DNA of 37,500 bases from Chrysomallon squamiferum (lineage: Eukaryota; Mollusca; Gastropoda; Neomphalida; Peltospiridae): assembly GCA_012295275.1 (NCBI GenBank), contig CM022666.1, positions 14,213,106-14,250,605 on the forward strand, in the 5' to 3' direction. The notes beneath the pieces were generated by a model. The model was not told where the DNA came from. It saw nothing but the letters and a program-made list of their open reading frames with translations, and made no database searches. Shown piece after piece: positions 1-16,606 of the stretch; within the stretch, counting starts at the first letter, position 1; every line of letters starts with the position of its first letter. A program made the translations under genes and the position numbers.

Positions 1-5961
<5,961 letters not shown>

Positions 5962-6158
5962 AATGTAATTCCTTGATCAACGTTTGTACAACAATTATAA
6001 AACTAAACTGTGTTGTTTGTTTTAGCCAGGCTAACATATTTTCAGAACTTGTGGAAATCGAAGTTTTTAACGAGCGCCTGCGATGGTAACAGAAAGCTTT
6101 AGTACATTTTGTATTCATTTGTTATTATTTTACTTGTTGACTCCTAATCTTTGTTAAT

Positions 6159-6164
6159 AATAAA
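6159..6164 (+). terminator. Polyadenylation signal of the transporter gene
   Basis: AATAAA lies 197 bases after the stop codon, in an AT-rich 3' UTR. Within 5962-6200 it is the hexamer I would choose, and it implies cleavage near 6180-6195. Confidence 0.6.
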
Positions 6165-6218
6165 GTTACGACATTGTGAAACATTAACGTGTGGTAGAAT
6201 TGTTTTTGTTGTGCATTG

Positions 6219-6226
6219 TGACGTCA
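6219..6226. promoter_or_regulatory. Perfect CRE palindrome TGACGTCA
   Basis: TGACGTCA lies within GTGACGTCAC, 55 bases after the transporter poly(A) signal. CREB/ATF factors bind this site in animals; use here is not shown. Confidence 0.35.
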
Positions 6227-6329
6227 CGTTTCATGTAGTAATAGCCTGTTAATCAAAATCAGTAACTAGGAAACAACATCGGCGACATATGATATACAGC
6301 AGCTACTACTTCGTCGTGGATCTTTTGTT

Positions 6330-7240
6330 TTTATTTGTTTGATATGCAACTACCTCTGGAATGGTTACAGCAACAACAACATCTTCTACGTCGGCAACGA
6401 TTATAACAGGACATCATCTACTTCGGTAATGGTTAGAGTAACTGCAATATCATCAACTATATCATCTGCCACATCACTGATATCAACTACCTTGTCAATT
6501 AGAATAGTATTAATTACAACAAAATAATTACGTAAACAACGTTGATGTTAACAACTACGACCACGACGTCAACCCTCTCAACACTGAGATAATACCAAAT
6601 GCATCGACCTTAGGGGCGGTTATTACAAAAAAATTAAAAAATTAAATTTTTTTTTAATAATAATAATAATATTAATAAAGATTAACTCTGCTACGACAGC
6701 AACGGAAATTTAAGCTACGTCGACATCAACATCGACTGCTTCATAAGCAACAGAATTACTTCGGCCTCATTAAATTACTACATCCACATCAGTGTCATTT
6801 ACCTCGAAACGGGGGCAACCACTACAAGTCGAGTAAAAATATCAAACATATTGACTGCAAAGACAGAACTACTAAGTCAATAACAACGACATCCATAGTA
6901 ACCACGTTATCTATGACGTTAAATAATTGTGTGGAATGCTACGACTGGACCTACGTGTATTACTGTCACGACTATTAAATAGACAGTTATGTCAACTACC
7001 TCGGCAGCGGGTGAAAACATTTACAACAGCAAAGACAACATCGGCTATTATTGACAGAGGTGACAACTGTTACGTCAGGACTGATGATAAAAGCAACCTT
7101 GTCGACAAGTACATCAACAGTGACCATCCGCAAATGGGCATCACCTCTGTCGACAGTGGCATCAACTACCTCGATAATTATTATAACAACGGCAACAACG
7201 ATATGAAGAAAAATGTCGCTTATAATTATTTTTAAAAATA
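6330..7240. repeat. Decayed ACA/ACG/TCA-type triplet region
   Basis: Short imperfect runs of ACA, ACG, TCA and GTC triplets recur through about 900 bases, for example near 6370-6385 and 7020-7045. Frames read Thr/Ser-rich for brief stretches and then stop repeatedly, so I regard this as an eroded triplet array and not a gene. Confidence 0.5.
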
Positions 7241-7333
7241 AATAAACACAGATTTTTGTTTATTTATTTATTTAATTTTTTATTTTTACTTTCTAAATAA
7301 TTATGATCATAGTGTTTGTAACGAATGTAGTAA

Positions 7334-7377
7334 GGGAGATAATCGATGTCATCATATGATGACATCGATTATCTCCC
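7334..7377. repeat. Perfect 44-bp palindrome with no spacer
   Basis: The left arm (22 bases, starting GGGAGATAATCGATG) is followed directly by its exact reverse complement, ending TTATCTCCC. The axis lies between 7355 and 7356, inside CATATG. The flanks do not continue the symmetry. Confidence 0.95.
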
Positions 7378-7755
7378 ATGCTCTAGTAGCAAACTATTGG
7401 AGTTACACAGAATAAAAAAAACACGAAACAGTAGCAGTACTGACAACAACAACAACAATAAATAAAGAAATGAATATATAAATGAATAAATAATAACGCT
7501 GATGATGATTATAAATATAATAATAATTATTATTTTAATTATTAGTTGTAGTAGCTGAAGTACATTTTATTTTTATTATTGTGTTACTGCTGTTTACCTA
7601 AATATTTAAAAGAAATAACTTTAATATTAAACACAATCTTTTATTTAAAATAAATAATAACAGAAATAGCCAGGTATAGATTTATCCAACAATTATTTAT
7701 GATTATTATACACTACACTTTCTTTTTCCCAAATCATCTACAAGTATGATGATGA
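7378..7755. other. AT-rich unique sequence
   Basis: No gene or conserved element recognised; short CAA and AAT triplet runs near 7440-7460 and 7515-7530. Confidence 0.5.
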
Positions 7756-7756
7756 C

Positions 7757-7793
<37 letters not shown>

Positions 7794-8035
7794 TCATTGT
7801 GATCATATAAACAAAAATTATTATTATTAACAGTATCATTATTACTATTATCGTTATCATTATCACTATCATTACCATTATCATCATGATCATTACTATA
7901 ATCATTACGATTGTAGCTGTTATCATCATTATAATTATCTTTGTTATTATTGTCATCATCACCATCATCATTATCATCGTTATCGTTATCTTAATTATTA
8001 TGATTAGTACTACTACTACTACTACTACTACTGAA
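7756..8035. repeat. ATT / ATC / ACT triplet field
   Basis: A clean ATT array (about 7756-7792) passes into mixed ATC, ATT and GTT triplets and ends in ACT repeats at 8008-8032. The open frames here are low-complexity translations. Confidence 0.85.
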
Positions 8036-8650
8036 TTTTGTTTATCACTAAGTCTAATTATTTTATTTTAATTTTTCTCTCTCTCACGAAGTGGAAGAAT
8101 GACAGAAAATGTTCGATTTCATTGTTATCAGCCGGCATGTTATTTAAAACATGAAACAGCCAAATGAGGAGGGGGAGGGAAATAAAAGAATACTGAACAA
8201 TGAACACAACGTACGTAGGCACTTTGTTCTATAATACACAAGTATATTTTAAAATTAATCCGTTTTCGTTTTATTAATATCAAGAATTACAGTTGTCTCC
8301 CTTATCTTAGACTGCTTAATTACCATCTTATATCTTCTTCTTTTTTTCATCTTTCTGTCTATTTTAATACAAAAGGGAATTTTTCAATTTTTTTCTTTCC
8401 TTATCTTTAAATACATCTGATGACATTTTGTTTCGTTGTGGAAATAACAAAAAATACATTTAATTTACATGTAATTCCTTTTTTATTCCTTTTTTATTCA
8501 TTTTTTTTTTTTCTGATTTTCTTCTACTATTTATTCTATTCATTTCTATCTCGTTAGTTTTCTTCTTTTCGTTTCTTCTTCCTTCTTTGTTATTAGCTTG
8601 TTTCTTTGTCCTTTGCCCCCCTTTTTTATTGTATTGTTTTCAGAATAGAT
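8036..8650. other. Pyrimidine-rich and unique sequence
   Basis: From 8330 to 8630 the plus strand is strongly TTC/TTT-rich. Nothing coding was seen. Confidence 0.5.
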
Positions 8651-8651
8651 A

Positions 8652-8715
<64 letters not shown>

Positions 8716-8800
8716 TTTATGATGATGATGATGACAACACCAAGAATAACAATTATAAAAACAACAACAACAGCAACAATAACAACAACAATTAATTAAT
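8652..8800. repeat. AAT array followed by GAT and CAA triplets
   Basis: AAT repeats run from about 8654 to 8714, followed by GAT (8719-8733) and CAA triplets to 8790. Confidence 0.9.
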
Positions 8801-9300
8801 GCTATAGTGTCAAAACAACAGTATACAAAAAAAAAAAAAACGAAAATATTTTTCCTTTTAACGTTACTGATAATCATATTTTCGTTAAAACGAATTTTCT
8901 TTCTCTCTTATTTTATTTATTTTATTTTATTTTCTTGTTTTATTCCTTTATCCCCACCAACTACCACTGCAACATGCATCTTCGAGCTTGCCTTCGGTCC
9001 ATCAAATTATAGTCTCTTCTTTCCTTCCTCAGTTTTCGTGTTTGTGATGGAGTAACCGATATAACAAGAGCTGGCCCGAGGTTGGTCAATTACAACGCAG
9101 GTTACTTAGCGACCGTGTTACGTCGATAGAAATTGTGTCTGTCTTATTCATTACGAGTCTGGCGGGAAGGAAAAATCGTACAAGGTCAAATGTGAGGTGG
9201 TGGAGGGAAATCGAAGATTTTGGTTAAAAGAAATGAAGATTTTGCGAGTTGTTGGTTCTTGTTGTTGTTGGTTGTTGTCACTGCTACTGTTGTTGTAGAT
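8801..9300. other. Non-repetitive island
   Basis: Mostly unique, with higher complexity from 8950 to 9240. A pyrimidine-rich AG at 9032 is followed by a 68-base open stretch and GT, but I cannot support it as an exon. Confidence 0.4.
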
Positions 9301-9556
9301 TGCGATGTAGTTCTGTGGTAGAGCGTCTGTTCAAAATGCGGTAGGTTATCGGATCGATCCCGGTTTCAGATATTTCTCATTCCAACCAGAGCTCCATAAC
9401 TTGTGTTGCAAAGACCGTGGTATATACTACTATCCTGTCTGTGGGATGGTTTATATAAAAAACTCACTGCTGCTGATCGGAAAGGGTAAGCCTCGAGATT
9501 TCCATCGTCGCTATATAACAGTCAACAAGTACGTCATTAAATGAAATACTTACTTT
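9301..9556 (+). mobile_element. tRNA-derived SINE of a molluscan type
   Basis: The head resembles a tRNA gene: an A-box-like TAGTTCTGTGG at 9308-9318 within GTGGTAGAGCG, and a B-box-like GGATCGATCCC at 9351-9361. The body at about 9393-9480 contains AAAGACCGTGGTATATACTA, TCCTGTCTGTGGGATGG and CTGCTGCTGATCGGAAAG. I recognise these as divergent versions of a SINE body common in mollusc genomes. The 3' part (ATATAAC near 9512, GTCATTAAATGAAATA near 9533) fits the usual tail end. The copy is diverged, so probably old. The family name is uncertain. Confidence 0.8.
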
Positions 9557-10365
9557 GTCTTCTTGCTACTGTTGTTGTTGAAGTTGTTGATATTGCAATG
9601 ACTACATGTATGTTTTATATCCGTGAGTGGAATGTTCAGTAACTATCAAAATATCGTGACCCGTGCGACCCCGTTTTCCGTCAGTATCGACTAATTAAAC
9701 TGAAGCGTATGACATTATTTAGACTTGACTTCTCACGCACATTACGCAGAAAGCCGACCCATTAGCACTATCACTTAGCGATGGAGTGTATGTCGTCCAC
9801 AACGTCGTAATTTAAGATTAAACCGACAAAAAAAAAAAAAAAATTAAAGTAGGCTTCACCTACGCAAATCCGAATAACTGTCACTTTACGTTTGTTACTT
9901 GACTTGTAACTTCTGTGATCACTTCTTTTCTTCCTCTTTCAAGTATTTTCGTTTTTAGGGCTATTTTTGTTAATTTTTTTGTTTCTTATTTAAACTTATT
10001 GCTGATTATTATTATTATTTTTTTATTATGTGCAGTGACTTACCCACGTGTTTTCTTTGCGGCTACAATCAGGTACTTGATGAAGCCGCATTTCTGCATT
10101 GATTTCATCATTAAATACCGTAACATGTGGCGAAGAATCCAATGGCAATGAATAAGCAGACAACATTGCTCGAGGACATTGGCCCTGCGTTTACGTGGTT
10201 CTGTTTTGTTACATCGACTCTCTACTTGGCTTTTGTTCACTTTCCTTTGAAACGAAATCATTATTGATATTTCTTATATAAAAAAATAAAATAAAATAAA
10301 ATGACTTTTGATATAGCTCTCTCTCTCTCAAGAACTGTTTGATAATTTGTTAGCTTCTGTCTGTT
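9557..10365. other. Non-repetitive island
   Basis: Unique sequence with no supported gene. It includes a CACGTG E-box at 10035-10040 and a 7-base inverted repeat (TGCGGCT at 10059, AGCCGCA at 10084) that could form a small hairpin. AAAAT repeats lie at 10280-10302. Confidence 0.4.
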
Positions 10366-10369
10366 TCGT

Positions 10370-10415
10370 TTATTATTATTATTATCATTATTATTATTAT
10401 TATTATTTTTTTTTT
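10370..10415. repeat. ATT array and T-run
   Basis: About 38 bases of ATT with one ATC variant, followed by a run of T. Confidence 0.85.
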
Positions 10416-10680
10416 TGGATTTCATCCTTTGCTTTCGAAACATAATAACAACTATTTTTGTTCCTTTCAAAAGATTAAATGACCTTGAGCGCATGTTTCT
10501 CTTTCTGTCTAATTCTGAAGCACAAACACACTCGTGCTAATTAGACCGACCTGTCAGCCTGTTTCACACATACATGTCCATAGAGACGTCGAGGTTTGTG
10601 TTTGTATCTTTCTTTCTTTCTCTCTTCTTCCTTTTCTCTACAACACAAACCCGTTTTTTCTTTCTTTTTTTTTGTCCTCT

Positions 10681-10736
10681 CTCTGTCTCTCTCTCGCTCT
10701 CTCTCTCTTTCTCTCTCTTTCTGATTGTCTCTGTGT

Positions 10737-10828
<92 letters not shown>

Positions 10829-10840
10829 GATTGTCTCTGT

Positions 10841-10893
<53 letters not shown>

Positions 10894-10907
10894 GATTGTC
10901 TCTGTGT

Positions 10908-10959
<52 letters not shown>

Positions 10960-10963
10960 GTGT

Positions 10964-11019
<56 letters not shown>

Positions 11020-11033
11020 GATTGTCTCTGTGT

Positions 11034-11111
<78 letters not shown>

Positions 11112-11125
11112 GATTGTCTCTGTGT

Positions 11126-11177
<52 letters not shown>

Positions 11178-11213
11178 CTCTCTCTTTCTCTCTCTTTCTG
11201 ATTGTCTCTGTGT

Positions 11214-11309
<96 letters not shown>
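10681..11309 (+). repeat. Compound minisatellite: TC blocks separated by a spacer word, ending in AC repeat
   Basis: Seven TC blocks are punctuated by TTTCTGATTGTCTCTGTG plus TTC at 10718, 10824, 10889, 11015, 11107 and 11195, with a shortened form at 10953. Each spacer is preceded by TTTCTCTC and usually followed by ATC. Spacing varies from 62 to 106 bases because TC length differs. An AC array closes the tract at 11281-11309. Long open frames on both strands are translations of the repeat. Confidence 0.95.
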
Positions 11310-11310
<1 letters not shown>

Positions 11311-11690
11311 CTTTTACACTGATACAACGACAAGCACTCCACTACGCTATCCACATTAGCGACGTATCCTCTGCAAGTCATTATTTAGAAATCGCTCGTA
11401 CTTAGACAGTTTGCGTTTCCGTTTGCCAGCGAAAATCTGTTACGAAAGTCAGTTAAGACTTAAACTCTGCGAGGGATGTACGAATGCCATTTCACGCCGT
11501 GTGTCACCCCTTGTCACCAGTGAAAACAAAAACTGTGACCCGTAAGAATATTTATCTTGAGCGAGCGAACGAATGAATGGAACAATGGTTGGATCGATGT
11601 ATGGGTGAATGAATGAATGAAGATACTTATGGGAATAGACTGGAAGAAACACAGAGGCTACATCTGTTAATTTAGATGCGTATACATTCA
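11310..11690. other. Non-repetitive sequence
   Basis: Unique sequence with no supported exon. Degenerate GAATGAAT repeats occur at 11567-11620. Confidence 0.45.
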
Positions 11691-11734
11691 TACATACATA
11701 CATACATACATACATACATACATACATACATACA

Positions 11735-11768
<34 letters not shown>

Positions 11769-11775
11769 CACACAC
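11691..11775. repeat. CATA tetranucleotide array
   Basis: About 19 copies of CATA run to 11762. The array directly precedes part A of a complex repeat, and the reverse-strand copy near 17.9 kb has the same arrangement. Confidence 0.95.
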
Positions 11776-11817
11776 ATATATATAAAAAATTCACATACGT
11801 ATATGTATTTACATATG

Positions 11818-12290
11818 TAAAATAAAACAGACACACAAATATAAATAAAGATGTACGTAGTTTACAATTAAAATGACTAATACACCAGAAATATTTTGGG
11901 TTTTAATTTGTTTATTTTAAGACAGTGTTCTTTGTTGTGTTTCACTTTCTGTGTGGAAAAAAAACTCACGTATTAGTTTCAAAGTGTTGTCAAAATCTGT
12001 CAGTGTAACAGAGAAACTTTTCTTATTGAAACTAGTGTAGTCTTTCCAAACTAGTGTAGTCTTTCGTGGGAAGCGATGATTATGCTAACATCATCGTCCA
12101 CGAATGGGTGTCACACGTTCGAGTCTCGTCAGCGGCATCTGAGGGGTTTGTGATTGAACTTTGTCCTCCCGCGCCAGTGCGTTCCCGAATATTGTCTTTG
12201 TGCAGATTCTAATCAGACATACGTAACAAACAGAATATTTAATCCAAAAGATACATGCATAGATGGATACATACGTACGTACCTACCAAC
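11818..12290 (+). mobile_element. Complex dispersed repeat, copy 1 (parts A then B)
   Basis: Part A (11818-12066) contains AGATGTACGTAG, AGACAGTGTTCTTTG, GTCAGTGTAACAGAGAAACT and a doubled ACTAGTGTAGTCTTT. Part B (about 12100-12240) contains GAATGGGTG, a B-box-like GTTCGAGTCTC, GTCAGCGGCATCTGA and CAGAATATTT. Degenerate TACA repeats follow. Both parts reappear in inverted orientation near 17.6-18.15 kb, which shows this is a repeat family. Part B may be a degraded tRNA-related SINE; the class is not settled. Confidence 0.8.
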
Positions 12291-12635
12291 GTAAAGGTGG
12301 ACTAGTACAAATGCAGTCTGTGAGATAATTAAAAAAGAAATAAAAAAAAAACGTTACATAAATAATTGTATTGCCAAATCTTTCTTCCAACAGGAATTTT
12401 CATCTGCCAGTTTTAACTTGCTTTAAGAGATTTTCTCTGTAAGAACGAAGCTAAAAAACATCAGGAAATTTACGTAACAACAACGCATGAAAAAAATGTA
12501 ATAAGTAATATCGAACGAAAATAATAAGGGAAAAAAAGAAGACAAATTTGTAATAAGAAAAAAAAGAAAGAAAAAAAAAGGGAAATATTTCTTTAATTTG
12601 ATTTGTTATTTTTATTTCATTTTATTTTATTTATT

Positions 12636-12640
<5 letters not shown>
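12291..12640. other. A-rich unique sequence
   Basis: No gene seen. A-rich with AAAG and AAAT motifs. Confidence 0.5.
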
Positions 12641-12716
<76 letters not shown>

Positions 12717-12734
12717 GTTGTTGTTGTTGTTATT

Positions 12735-12765
<31 letters not shown>

Positions 12766-12772
12766 TTATTTG
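12630..12772. repeat. TTTA, ATT and GTT microsatellites
   Basis: A TTTA run leads into ATT repeats, interrupted by GTT at 12715-12731 and then ATT again. Confidence 0.95.
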
Positions 12773-13040
12773 GGGTTTTTCTTTATTAGCTTTAGGCTTC
12801 TTTACTTTCTTTCTTCTGTCTTCATTTTCCTTTCCTTTGTTTGTTTGTTTCTTTCCTTCTTTCGTCTTTCCATCTGATCGTTCCTTCGTTCAGTTGTCTG
12901 TTCTTTTTTCTTTTTGTAATTTTTCTTTTCGCAGTTATTCTTTCTTTCATTTCTTTTTTCTATCAACAACGTTTATATAATCTCTCAATTATCTCATAAT
13001 TCATCATTTCATTTCACATTTTGCTATAATTACTTATTTT
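12773..13040. other. TTC/TTT-rich sequence
   Basis: Strongly pyrimidine-rich on the plus strand to about 12960. No exon seen. Confidence 0.5.
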
Positions 13041-13048
13041 TTATTATT

Positions 13049-13080
<32 letters not shown>

Positions 13081-13110
13081 TATCATCATAATCATTATTA
13101 TTATTGCACC
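13041..13110. repeat. ATC array with ATT ends
   Basis: ATC repeats run from about 13050 to 13080, flanked by ATT and mixed triplets. Confidence 0.9.
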
Positions 13111-13359
13111 ACGCTTTCCTTATGGAACAGAAATCTGAAACTAAAAAAAACCCAACATAATTATTACGTAATTGGTTTGTATTTTATTTTATTAATAATA
13201 TTGATTATTTACTACTGCAGTTCCTTCAAACCTCGAAACAGAAGTGATGTCAGTGATGAAGGCAAAAAGATGATGATTTTAATGATGGTTGTGAAAACGA
13301 TATTCTAGAAAATAAGGCAACAAAACATGATGACAGTAAATCTGGAAGACGTAGAGAAG

Positions 13360-13398
<39 letters not shown>

Positions 13399-13409
13399 TG
13401 GATATGATG

Positions 13410-13441
<32 letters not shown>

Positions 13442-13487
13442 CATAATAATGATGATGATAATAATAATAATGATGATGGTGATGTTC

Positions 13488-13525
<38 letters not shown>

Positions 13526-13590
13526 GATGATACTAATAATAATGATGATGATGATGATGGTAGTAATAATAACAACATAAATAAGTGAGA
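13360..13590. repeat. AAT and GAT triplet field
   Basis: Clean AAT repeats (13362-13395) pass into alternating GAT and AAT blocks to about 13575. Confidence 0.9.
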
Positions 13591-13664
13591 GAATGAAAAA
13601 CGTGTGAGATATTGTTCATTGTCATTTAAAAAAGATTTATTAGTTACCATGACAACGAACAAAC

Positions 13665-13700
13665 GCGCACACACACACACACACACACAACACACACACG
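13665..13700. repeat. AC dinucleotide array
   Basis: ACACAC repeats with one interruption near 13689. Confidence 0.9.
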
Positions 13701-13903
13701 AACACATACACGTTCATATAGACAAACATACAAATCTACACATATACAAGCATTTACATATTCTTAGTCACACGACTGTTTATTTTAATGACTTGACGCG
13801 ACATCTGCAAAGCTGAAACAAAATTTGACCTTGACACATGCATTCCTGCCACGCCACCTGTATCTCGACGGACAGATCCCGGGAGACATGTCTGATTTCA
13901 TTA

Positions 13904-13965
13904 ACGTCACACTAATTAGAGGGACAGCGCGCGCGGTACGTCACAGCAGATGGCTTGTGACGTAC
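13904..13965. promoter_or_regulatory. Cluster of CRE half-sites with an inverted repeat
   Basis: ACGTCA lies at 13904-13909. GTACGTCAC (13936-13944) and its exact complement GTGACGTAC (13957-13965) are separated by 12 bases that include CAGATG. The surrounding 13840-13980 is unusually GC-rich for this region. It is a candidate CREB/ATF-type element; function is inferred. Confidence 0.35.
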
Positions 13966-14109
13966 TGTGTCGTAAATAGTTTACTTTCATTTGATTACGG
14001 TAATAAAGATACAGAACAATGTATGCACATGCAAAGGGTTTCAAATATGCAGACATAATCATACAGTTGTGGACACGTATGTATGCATTTAGATGTTTTT
14101 GTATATTTG

Positions 14110-14215
14110 TTTGTGTGTGTGTGTGTGTATTTGTGTGTGTGTGTATATTATATTTAATGAGACATATACATACATAACAAACATATACGCATACCCGCAT
14201 ACATTCATACACTCA

Positions 14216-14255
<40 letters not shown>

Positions 14256-14348
14256 TGCTGGAGAACCTGAAAGGGATTTAAATTTTTTTTTTTCAAAACT
14301 GTAATAATAATAATAAAAAAAAAACAACAACAACAACAACAACAATAA

Positions 14349-14381
<33 letters not shown>

Positions 14382-14390
14382 AAAGACAGA
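14110..14390. repeat. TG, AC and poly(A) tracts
   Basis: TG repeats at about 14112-14146, AC repeats at 14215-14251, AAT and CAA triplets near 14302-14350, and an A run at 14351-14380. Confidence 0.9.
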
Positions 14391-14680
14391 AACAGTAAGA
14401 AGAAACAAAGAAAAAGTAAAACGAGAAAGTATTTACATGAAAGTATTTTCACAACTGTCACAACTGTCACAACTGCGATACAGTCAGACGAACAGAAAAC
14501 TGGAGCATCAACACGGTAATTGATTTTGTTGAAGAGGGACTGACCGAAATAAAATCGGAAATCTCGCCTTCTCCATGGAATTCGAAACAAACTGAACGAA
14601 TAATGAAATATTAATATCCTACTTGTAGCGTGCACTCAGAGGGGGCTGACCAGAACAAACTAGTTTGAGAGAGACATACG
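14391..14680. other. Unique sequence
   Basis: No gene recognised. A 9-base word, CAACTGTCA, repeats in tandem at 14452-14470. Confidence 0.5.
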
Positions 14681-14723
<43 letters not shown>

Positions 14724-14748
14724 GTAAATATATAAATAAATAAATAAA
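14681..14748. repeat. AAAT tetranucleotide array
   Basis: About 16 copies of AAAT with small interruptions. Confidence 0.9.
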
Positions 14749-15225
14749 AGTCTAAGGTCTGTTAAAAAAGAGGAGACTGGAATCCATTTTGATTTCGTTT
14801 CCTTTCTGCTCGTGGTTTAATTATAAGAAAATAAAATACAGGGAAAGAAGCAGAGAGAAAGAATGAAAATATTAAAAAAAAAAAAAAAAATGATTAAACT
14901 CATTCCTGAAAGACGATATGTAAACTGAGAATGAAAGAAATAATGTAAAAGTGAAGAAAAGAAAGAAAGAAAGAAAAAGAGAGAAAGCAAGAAAAGGTTT
15001 GTGTGTCTTTCTTTCTTTGTGTGCTTGTGTATATCTGTGAATAAACGGATATAAATACATACACACACACACGCACTCACACACACACATACACACATAA
15101 ACTAAAACAAAACAAAAAAACAACACCTAAATAACATTAACTAAAAATAAACAACAAAAACGTATTACAACCGAAAACAGACACAACTCTGATGTAGCGA
15201 GAATTTAATCAGAAAGTACACACCA
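14749..15225. other. A-rich unique sequence with short AC repeats
   Basis: An A run at 14873-14890, AAAG repeats near 14955-14980 and AC repeats at 15060-15095. No supported gene. Confidence 0.5.
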
Positions 15226-15399
15226 CAGGTGAACGTGTTTTACCTGCTAACTTTAGACGAACATTGTTCTACCTGTTAACCACTTCAGGTGAGAAACACC
15301 TGTTTTACTTATAAAAAAAATACACCTTACACAGGTGCGCATCATGTTTCCATGAACACAAAAATGCAGACGATGTTTCTAATAGCACAAAAGTACCTG
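15226..15399. promoter_or_regulatory. Dense E-box cluster (CAGGTG/CACCTG and TACCTG)
   Basis: CAGGTG or its complement lies at 15226, 15286, 15297 and 15332. TACCTG lies at 15241, 15270 and 15394. These seven sites within 174 bases fit Snail/ZEB or class I bHLH factors. No gene start is adjacent, so this is at best a candidate enhancer, or a chance product of a decayed repeat. Confidence 0.35.
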
Positions 15400-15700
15400 C
15401 CATGTTTTCATCAGTAGCCTCGTTCTGAAATATCTGACATCGTTACTCCCCCTGGAATGAGCAGACGTGTTTCTGTTTTTCGCTTGCACTGACAAGTTCG
15501 TTGGTGGGTTTTGTTTTTAGAATGTTTACGGTAAGGTTAAACGAGCGAGACAAATATTTGCAGCGAAGCTTCAGAAGAATTCGCTTTAACCAAACGTAAA
15601 GACAAGATCAATTATACTCAGTTAGAATTTCAGTTTTGTTAATAGCAGCATATACAGCAACATGGTCTGAACAAACAAAGCTGACTGAAGTACAGGATCA
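15400..15700. other. Non-repetitive sequence
   Basis: Unique sequence; no gene or RNA recognised. Confidence 0.45.
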
Positions 15701-16050
15701 GTAATAATAATAATAATAATGACAACAACAACAACAACAATAATAATAATAGTAACAACAACAACAATAACAACAACAATATTAATAATAATAGTATCAA
15801 GAAGAAGAAGAAGAATAGCCGTAGTGGTTGTAGTAATTGTAATAACAATAGTAATAATAGTAGTTGTTGTTATGGTAACAATAGTAATAGAATTAGTAAT
15901 AACAGTAATGTACTAGTAGAAGTAGTGTTAGTAGCAGTACTAGAATAGTAGCACTAACAACAATAGCTGTGAATTTAATCGTAACATTAGTAGTAATAAC
16001 GATGATAATGGTGATGATAATGATGATGATGATGATGATGATGATGATAT
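15701..16050. repeat. AAT/CAA/AGT/GAT triplet field
   Basis: Mixed AAT and CAA triplets, AAG at 15801-15815, AGT-type triplets, and a GAT array at about 15999-16049. Confidence 0.9.
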
Positions 16051-16102
16051 TTACTTTCTTTTCTTTTTTTTTTTAATTACTAATACAATTTCTACACTTG
16101 TC

Positions 16103-16103
<1 letters not shown>

Positions 16104-16137
<34 letters not shown>

Positions 16138-16360
16138 TAATAATAGCAACAATTACAAAGGAGGAGCAACAACAGCTGAGCAAAAACAACAACAACAACA
16201 ACTGCAGCAACAATAACGACAATAACAAAAGAAGAAGGAACAAAAATAATACTAAACGTACGAAAACAGGATCTCTCGGTTTTTAAATAGGTGAAATGAA
16301 GATAATAAAAATCATCCAACAGAGAGAAAACGAAAAAAAAAAAAAAAAAAAAAAAACCGT
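16104..16360. repeat. AAT and CAA triplets and poly(A)
   Basis: AAT repeats from 16104, CAA repeats at 16187-16215, and an A run at 16335-16356. Confidence 0.85.
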
Positions 16361-16606
16361 CTAACTCAGCACGTAAATATATCTGAAATTATTATTATTT
16401 TTTTTTAAACTGATTACTTCTCTCAGCAGGTTTCGTTTTAATAGCGTATTCCTTGTTCAGTATTTTGTCGAAAAATTTGGCCGAGAGAAAAAAAATTCTT
16501 TGTCTGTGCTTACTATTGTATCTGTCGAAATAACGTTTTGTTTTCTTTCTTTATTCTTCTTCTTTTTTTTTTTTTGGTCATTGTTCGATCATTAGCGATC
16601 TATTTT

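Noticed and set aside
9033-9100. 68-base exon-like segment after CTTTCCTTCCTCAG, open in one frame and followed by GT
   Set aside because: No recognisable residues, non-matching phases (2 in, 1 out) with nothing to join, and such chance segments are expected.
10564-11304. 246-codon minus-strand Arg/Glu-rich frame and plus-strand Ser/Leu frames
   Set aside because: Translations of the TC/GA compound repeat.
12100-12160. tRNA gene suggested by GTTCGAGTCTC
   Set aside because: The T stem mispairs and the same sequence recurs inverted near 18.1 kb, so it is part of a dispersed repeat.
13221-13312. Acceptor-like CTACTGCAG followed by an open frame FKPRNRSDVSDEGKK, resembling a GPCR loop entering TM6
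   Set aside because: The frame stops at 13309-13311 before a TM6 proline and merges into GAT/AAT triplets. Too short to support as an exon or pseudogene.
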